A stretch of DNA of 64,000 bases from NCBI GenBank assembly GCA_963693315.1, contig OY856187.1, forward strand, positions 46,952,485 to 47,016,484, read 5' to 3'. The notes under the pieces are model-generated. The model ran no database searches, had not been told where the DNA came from, and was given only the letters and a program-made list of their open reading frames with translations. Numbering within the stretch: the first letter of the stretch is position 1; every line of letters begins with the position of its first letter. The stretch comes from Diogma glabrata. Its lineage: Eukaryota; Arthropoda; Insecta; Diptera; Cylindrotomidae. A program made the translations under genes and the position numbers. This document shows positions 59,173 through 64,000 of this stretch, in pieces.

Positions 59173-62100
59173 TCATGCTCCGTGTAGGAGCGTTGCCAGG
59201 CTAATCAGCTTCGAATATTCACCACGGTCATCCGCAACAGCGACATAATTACCATGGCAGCCGATTTTTTTAAGGTCGTTTATTACGTCAGTCTCCCATT
59301 GTAGTCGTGGTCTACCTCGCGGTCGCCCATTCCCTGGGGTACTAACGTACATTTTTCTAATCATTCCAGACTGTGAATCGGCTCGTAGAACATGCCCAAA
59401 CCAAGCAATCCTATTAGAACGGATACAACCTATTATATCAGGACCCTCAAGAAGGTCTCTGATCTCAAAGTTATATCGGGTTCTATACTCTCCATCGTCT
59501 GTCTTAAGTGGACCAAAAATGTAGCGTAGGATCTTACGCTCAAATACAGATAAATGCGATTCGTCATTTTGTGTAAGGGTCCACGTTTGTGACCCATACA
59601 TCACAACCGGTCTAATCAATGTCTTGTATAACTTGAGCTTGGTTTTAGTTGATACATACGGAGATCCAAGGAGAGGTTTGATTGAGAAGAAAGTTCGATT
59701 ACCTGCAGCGATTCGAGCTTTTATATCTGTAAGTATGCTGTTGTTTGAGTCAAGCATTGATCCCAAATATTTAAAAGATTCAACTCCCTCAATTCGTTCA
59801 TCGCCGCACATCAAATCTTTCTTCTCAGACTCTCTTGAAACATTCATATGTTTGGTTTTATTGTAGTTAATTTGAAGACCAATTTTTCTAGCTCCACTCT
59901 CAAGCGACTTAAAAGTCTCACTCATAACAGCTTCACTTCGGCCGAGGATGACAACATCATCAGCGTATGCAATCATCTGTACTGAGTTTATTGACAAGAT
60001 ATTGTTGTTAGTCGGCAGTTTCTTTTGACGGCACACATATTCCAAGGCTAAATTAAAAAGTATAGGAGAGATAGCATCACCTTGTCTTAATCCGGAGTCG
60101 ACTTTAAAAAACCTTGATATTTCGTTCTCTACTCGTACACAGCATTGAGAGTTCTGTACTGTCATTTTGCATAGTGATACCAGTTTACCAGGAATTCCCA
60201 TTGACACCAAGGCAGACCATAGAGTCTCTCGTTCGAGAGAGTTGTAGGCCTGTCTGAAATCAATGAAGAGTTGGTGCACTGGTATGTTGAACTCTCGGCA
60301 CTTTTCCAAAATCATCCTTATCGAGAAAAGTGCATCGGTGGTACCTCGGCCCCGCCGGAAGCCACACTGATATTCTCCAAACAGTTGTTCAGCAAAAGGA
60401 TTGATTTTGGACAGCAAAATGTAAGAAAAGATCTTATATGCTGTGCAGAGTAGAGCGATTCCTCTGTAGTTTGCACATTGTAGGCGATTACCTTTTTTAT
60501 GGATTGGTATCAGCATAGCTGTGTTCCAGTCCTGTGGCATGGCTTCAGTCCTCCATATCATTTGAACAAGTTCAAACAATCTTAAGGATAGAGTTTCACC
60601 ACCATGTACAATCATTTCGGATGTTATATCGTCGATACCAGGTGCTCTATTGCATTTTAATTTTGACAGCGCCGCATCGAATTCCTCTTTGGTGGGTTCG
60701 TCTACATGTACCTTTGACGCACGAATAAACTTAGCTCGTCGCCCGACTTGTTTCTGGTCACTTAAGTTGAGAAGATTCTCAAAATAAGCGGCCCAAGTGT
60801 CTAAAATATTTTTAAGGTCTACTTGTAGCTCCCCATCTTCGTTTTGAATAGCAGTCGATCTAGTTTGAGGGCCCTTCTTTAAGGTTTTAACTTGTTGAAA
60901 GAAGTTACGCGATTGATGTTCCTTATTGAAGCTTTCAATCTCCTCACACTTTCTCTTCCACCATTCTCTCTTCGTTCGTCTACATAACTTTGTAACGGCT
61001 TGTTTTGCCAGTTTATAGTTCTCCTTCGTGGACCTGGTGTTGCGTCCTTGCAGACATTTCAGATAGCAATCTCTTTTGTATTGAATAGCGTCAAGACATG
61101 CTTGATCCATCCATGGCTTCTGGGAGTGGTTTTGTGGTCGTCCAAGCATTCCCTCAGCAGCGCTTAAAACAGCATCTTTGAGCAAATACCATGACTTATC
61201 GACGTCTCCATTAATGGTTTCTGATTTCTCTAATGTTTCGGCAATATGGTTTTGATATTTTTCTTCTGTTTCTGCATTCTTTAGTGATGAGATGTTAAAT
61301 CGTTTCCGTTGATTGAATTTCGGAATGCTTGGGTTTGGGAAGTGGAACCTTATCGTTGCACATACAAGGAAGTGATCACTTCCAATGTATGCACCTCTAA
61401 AGGATCGCACATCCAGAACACTCGAAAAGAAACGTGCTGTAACTAGCACGTGATCAATTTGATTTCGAGTGTTTCCATTTGGTGAGACCCATGTCTGCTT
61501 ATGAATCGATCGGTGCGGAAAGAAAGTACTGGCAATTCTCAAATTATTTGATAATGCAAACTCAGTCATTCTCTTACCATTATCATTCGACTTCAAATGC
61601 AGACTGTTGGGGCCCACCACATTTCCATAAGAGATATCTCTTCCAACCTGCCCATTAAAGTCACCAAGAACCATAGTGAAGTCGCGTGTTGGTGTTTGTT
61701 TCATAACCTCTTCCAGCGCTATGTAGAAATTATCCTTCTCGTCGACGGTCTTAGCTTCAGTAGGTGCATGCACGGCAATAAGAGAAATATTGTTATATGT
61801 ACCACGTACACGTAGGTAGCAAATCCTCTCACTGACCGGGATGAATTTCATCACGGCTTCTTGTATGCGTGCACCAACAAGAAAGCCAGTTCCAAATTCT
61901 CTTCGAGAAGGATGACCACTACAGTATAGAGAGTGACTATCCAAATCTTGTTTTCCGATTATTGGCTGTCTAATTTCTTGCAGAGCTATGATATCTATCC
62001 CATAACTCTCAGCCTCTGTTTCTAGACTTATAAGAGCATCAGGAGCGTTCAGGCTGCGCACGTTCCACGTTCCGATTCGGTAGTCTGGTCCTTTTTCACG

Positions 62101-62256
62101 TCCAGGTAAAATTCTGTTTTTGTCCGGGTCTGTTTTTCTTTTCTGATTTCCAAATTTAACAAATAATTTCTTTTCCGGGGTTAGGGTGTTAACCTTAGGC
62201 CCAACCCAAATTGTCGTGAATGGGTCCGTTCTGCATCTTAAGGTTACCAGAAACAA
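59173..62256 (-). CDS. RTE endonuclease-reverse transcriptase polyprotein
   Basis: 1027 codons with no stop. The APE-type endonuclease covers about residues 60-305: GTWNVRSL, ALQEIRQP, GTGFLV, VLGDFNGQVG, NQIDHVLV and GSDHFLV. Reverse transcriptase covers about 540-820: a IPIHKKG...NYRGIALL box, CGFRRGRGTTDALF, FIDFRQAYNSLER, GLRQGDAISPILFNLALE and IAYADDVVILG with both catalytic aspartates; then FKYLGSMLD, and a C-terminal domain with IAWFGHVLRAD and GRPRGRPRLQW. The frame opens after TAA at 62271-62269, but no in-frame ATG precedes the endonuclease; the first codons include TTG at 62256, and the only nearby ATG (62236) is in another frame. Either the start has been lost by a small indel or initiation is non-AUG. 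Otherwise it looks functional and recently inserted. Confidence 0.88.
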   Translation of the reverse strand: MFLVTLRCRTDPFTTIWVGPKVNTLTPEKKLFVKFGNQKRKTDPDKNRILPGREKGPDYRIGTWNVRSLNAPDALISLETEAESYGIDIIALQEIRQPIIGKQDLDSHSLYCSGHPSRREFGTGFLVGARIQEAVMKFIPVSERICYLRVRGTYNNISLIAVHAPTEAKTVDEKDNFYIALEEVMKQTPTRDFTMVLGDFNGQVGRDISYGNVVGPNSLHLKSNDNGKRMTEFALSNNLRIASTFFPHRSIHKQTWVSPNGNTRNQIDHVLVTARFFSSVLDVRSFRGAYIGSDHFLVCATIRFHFPNPSIPKFNQRKRFNISSLKNAETEEKYQNHIAETLEKSETINGDVDKSWYLLKDAVLSAAEGMLGRPQNHSQKPWMDQACLDAIQYKRDCYLKCLQGRNTRSTKENYKLAKQAVTKLCRRTKREWWKRKCEEIESFNKEHQSRNFFQQVKTLKKGPQTRSTAIQNEDGELQVDLKNILDTWAAYFENLLNLSDQKQVGRRAKFIRASKVHVDEPTKEEFDAALSKLKCNRAPGIDDITSEMIVHGGETLSLRLFELVQMIWRTEAMPQDWNTAMLIPIHKKGNRLQCANYRGIALLCTAYKIFSYILLSKINPFAEQLFGEYQCGFRRGRGTTDALFSIRMILEKCREFNIPVHQLFIDFRQAYNSLERETLWSALVSMGIPGKLVSLCKMTVQNSQCCVRVENEISRFFKVDSGLRQGDAISPILFNLALEYVCRQKKLPTNNNILSINSVQMIAYADDVVILGRSEAVMSETFKSLESGARKIGLQINYNKTKHMNVSRESEKKDLMCGDERIEGVESFKYLGSMLDSNNSILTDIKARIAAGNRTFFSIKPLLGSPYVSTKTKLKLYKTLIRPVVMYGSQTWTLTQNDESHLSVFERKILRYIFGPLKTDDGEYRTRYNFEIRDLLEGPDIIGCIRSNRIAWFGHVLRADSQSGMIRKMYVSTPGNGRPRGRPRLQWETDVINDLKKIGCHGNYVAVADDRGEYSKLISLATLLHGA

Positions 62257-62399
62257 CCTTTGACAAGTTTATATAGTGAGCCGCTTGATCCAAGACAGAC
62301 GCCCGCTTCAAGCCGCCCCTAACATGGAGAACAGACGCTTGAGAACATTGGTTTTAAGGCGCCAATTCGCCATGATGTACCATGATTGACTAAGCAGTT

Positions 62400-62490
62400 T
62401 TTACCCTGCTTATCTCCGGTACACCAACCTAATTCTGTCAGCATTAACCAGGCAGCACGGCGTGGACGTCGAATTTCGGATTTCGCTACC
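62400..62490 (-). ncRNA. Possible HDV-like ribozyme at the RTE 5' end
   Basis: The minus strand starts exactly with GGTAGC (62490-62485), which can pair with GCTGCC (62456-62451) as P1 with one G-U. Just before the latter, ACG-TCCACGC-CGT (62469-62457) forms a 3-bp P3 with an L3 loop close to the UCCUCGC loop of HDV. P2 (TCCG 62480-62477 with CGGA 62418-62415) and P4 are only suggestive. HDV-like ribozymes at the 5' ends of RTE and R2 elements are established. Confidence 0.45.
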
Positions 62491-62699
62491 TTTTCAATTT
62501 AACCATATTACATAAAAAAAGAAAAGGACAACATCTAGATAGATTGGAAGAAATAGAAATATATAAACATAAAAACAATAAAAACATTTTAAATGATAAA
62601 ATCAACACTAAAACTAACAAAATATATGACATAATAATAAAAAATAGCAGTTGAAATAGTATATAAGTTATAGTTTAAGCAAACTGTAATAATAATTTA

Positions 62700-62735
62700 A
62701 GAACTGAGGATGACGTAAGTCGAAATCGATATTCT
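62700..62735 (+). ncRNA. Hammerhead-like motif in PLE tail 2
   Basis: Stem I AGAA (62700-62703)/TTCT (62732-62735); core CTGAGGA (62704-62710, position 7 variable); stem II GAC-GTAA-GTC (62712-62721); GAA (62722-62724); palindromic stem III ATCGAT (62725-62730); A62731 at the cleavage position. Same architecture as the motif at 33997 with different bases in the stems. Confidence 0.58.
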
Positions 62736-62908
62736 ATAAAATAAAAAAGAAAATTCAAATTGTTACTATAAAGAAGTATATTATTCTTAATAAAATAAAA
62801 AATTAAAAATAGACAGTAAAAAGTATATTTTTAAATATTGCATTTTAATTTTAAAAAATTATGGTGCAAATTATGAAACTTTTTTGCAATCCATACAATT
62901 TTTGACCG

Positions 62909-62984
62909 ATCTAGTTTCGAACCAATGAGAAAATTTTAAGCTTTAAAAAAGTTTACCATTCTCATCAGGGCTAGCCGACTAGAT
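62909..62984 (-). ncRNA. Hammerhead ribozyme, family B
   Basis: On the minus strand: stem III strand ATCTAGT (62984-62978); C62977 at the cleavage position (AGUC site); GGCTAGCC (62976-62969), self-complementary, as stem I; core CTGATGA (62968-62962); stem II closed by GAAT/GTTC with a long inner hairpin; GAA (62918-62916); ACTAGAT (62915-62909), a perfect 7-bp partner for stem III. Stem I as a hairpin would have a two-base loop, so dimer pairing is more likely. A15.1 and U16.1 are present. Confidence 0.72.
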
Positions 62985-63691
62985 AAACTACCAAAAATGT
63001 CAACGCTAAATATAAACCATAAATTAGGTTACAACTCTAGCGAAGTATAAAAAACAAAAAATTTTTACATAAACATATATATAAAAGATTCAGGTTTAGT
63101 CAGTTAGTTTCTCTAGTGATCACTGTTTGTTTATACTCTAGACATACTAGTATTGAATAACAAACTCGTATCGGCGAGAAGAAGATGACTAATATTCACT
63201 TGATTGACACATAATCAACAATTAACTCGTAATATATTTGTGATATAACATTACACCGATGGAAAATCTCCCATCAAGAATAATATAAGAACTGAATCTA
63301 AAAAATTATGGTGCAAATTATGAAACTTTTTTGCAATCTATACTTCCATACATCCATAATTTTTTAGATTCAGTTCTTATATTATTCTTGATGGGAGATT
63401 TTCCATCGGAGTGATGTTATATCACAAATAATTTACTGAACTAATTGTTGATTATGTGTCAATACACACAAGTGAAGACTAGTCATCTTCTTCTCGCCGA
63501 TACGAGTTTGTTATTCAATACTAGTATGTCTAGAGTATAACAAAACAGTGATCACTAGAGAAAATAATTGACTAAACCTGAATCTTTTAAATATATTTTT
63601 ATGTAATTTGTTTGTTTTTTTTTATACTTTGCTAGAGCTGTTGTAACCTAATTTTTGGTTTATATTTAGCGTTGACATATGTTGGTAGTTT

Positions 63692-63760
63692 ATCTAGTCG
63701 GCTAGCCCTGATGAGAATGATAAACTTTTTTAAAGTTTAAAACTTTCTCATTGGTTGGAA
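63692..63760 (+). pseudogene. Broken family B hammerhead
   Basis: ATCTAGT, C, GGCTAGCC and CTGATGA are identical to the intact copy (63692-63714), but after 'ggttg' the GAA is followed by 'gtttcataatt' instead of ACTAGAT. Comparison with the left unit shows ~35 bases deleted, removing the 3' strand of stem III. Confidence 0.65.
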
Positions 63761-64000
63761 GTTTCATAATTTGCACCATAATTTTTTAGATTCAGTTCTT
63801 ACACAAGAATGTTATTGTTTATTTTTGGCGGTCGTTGGATTTGATTTTAATAAAAAACAAAAACAAAATAGTAGTAGCATTAGATGGGTTATTTAAAACG
63901 ATATTTATGATATTTTTTAGCTCTCATTTAGTCAATAACGGATTTGATCTCTCTTGTTCAATAAAGGTTAAAGTGGATCGAATGTTCGTTAAAATTTTAA

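Larger units (their letters stand above)
59158..62490 (-). mobile_element. RTE-clade non-LTR retrotransposon, full length with target-site duplication
   Basis: aatttaaccat occurs at 59147-59157 and 62496-62506, directly flanking the element (apart from five bases ttttc at the 5' side), and removing the element restores the PLE reading frame. The element is about 3.33 kb: 5' UTR of ~230 bp that resembles an HDV-like ribozyme, one long open frame, a 3' UTR of only ~15 bp ending in an A-run. Single-ORF layout and a minimal 3' UTR fit the RTE clade. Confidence 0.85.
59011..62740 (+). pseudogene. Penelope-like element 3' part, split by the RTE insertion
   Basis: Before the RTE the plus-strand frame reads DPKSRYAQHLKIEKHKY and NINLTI. 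After the RTE the same frame resumes (from about 62496) with NLTILHKKRKGQHLDRLEE, IEIYKHKN and NILNDKI, then stops. SRYAQHL ... ILHKKRKGQHLDRLEEIEI matches the end of the GIY-YIG nuclease and C-terminus of PLE proteins. The tail has a hammerhead-like motif at 62700-62735. The reverse transcriptase and the start of the nuclease are missing. Confidence 0.75.
62853..63801. mobile_element. Family B: inverted pair of ~447-bp hammerhead units
   Basis: Left side reads on the minus strand (63343 down to 62853), right side on the plus strand (63352-63801); the two are inverted copies meeting at about 63347. Each side is slightly longer than one unit: 'aaaaattatggtgcaaatta' recurs at 62854 and 63301 (period 447), and 'ccataattttttagattcag' recurs at 63354 and about 63777. 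So each arm begins a second unit, as expected for multimers. No protein. The left unit has a complete hammerhead; the right one is broken by a ~35-bp deletion. No clear flanking direct repeat found. Confidence 0.75.

Noticed and set aside
59940..59975. CTGATGATG on the minus strand near 59960
   Set aside because: It lies in the RTE coding sequence at the catalytic YADDVV motif, and no hammerhead stems are present.

Overview
The window is eukaryotic, AT-rich, almost free of host genes, and very densely filled with transposable elements. The mix of families (CR1-like, RTE, R1-like and Jockey-like non-LTR retrotransposons, a decayed Ty3/gypsy element, Penelope-like elements, and DNA transposons with long inverted repeats) points to an arthropod, most likely an insect; I cannot name the species. 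No rRNA, tRNA or CRISPR array was seen. The only candidate host coding sequence is a short exon-like open frame near 3.5 kb.

Layout: 0-0.6 kb, tandem dimer repeat; 0.6-4.1 kb, mostly unique sequence with the candidate exon; 4.1-7.05 kb, decayed gypsy gag-pol (minus); 8.8-16.0 kb, a composite of 549-bp repeat units, one unit in one orientation and more than three in the other, flanked by a 13-bp direct repeat and split by a 4.7-kb CR1-like element; 16.4-17.7 kb, 25.2-27.6 kb and 31.6-36.2 kb, three copies of one element family (called F here), the third invaded by other elements; 18.8-24.7 kb, a transposon with long inverted repeats in a near-identical 2.84-kb tandem duplication; 28.35-31.5 kb, a DNA transposon with long TIRs and a broken transposase gene; 36-42.9 kb, small MITEs and unique DNA; 43.0-49.8 kb, two related Jockey-like elements; 51.6-52.6 kb, an R1-like remnant; 56.9-58.0 kb, a long hairpin element; 59.0-63.8 kb, an RTE element with a long open frame inside a Penelope-like element (PLE), followed by a second inverted pair of short repeat units.

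The most notable content is a set of self-cleaving ribozyme motifs. Each complete 549-bp unit (four copies) encodes a full hammerhead ribozyme: intact CTGATGA and GAA core, a 7-bp stem III, a 7-bp stem I, and an 8-nt perfect complementarity between loops I and II. A second, unrelated 447-bp unit at 62.85-63.8 kb also carries a hammerhead. Three PLE-type tails (34.0, 35.6 and 62.7 kb) carry shorter hammerhead-like motifs whose stem III strand is a different palindrome each time. The short units, their tandem and inverted arrangement and the flanking direct repeat look like retrozymes: non-autonomous elements that move as ribozyme-processed RNA, plausibly using PLE reverse transcriptase. The RTE 5' end additionally resembles an HDV-like ribozyme.
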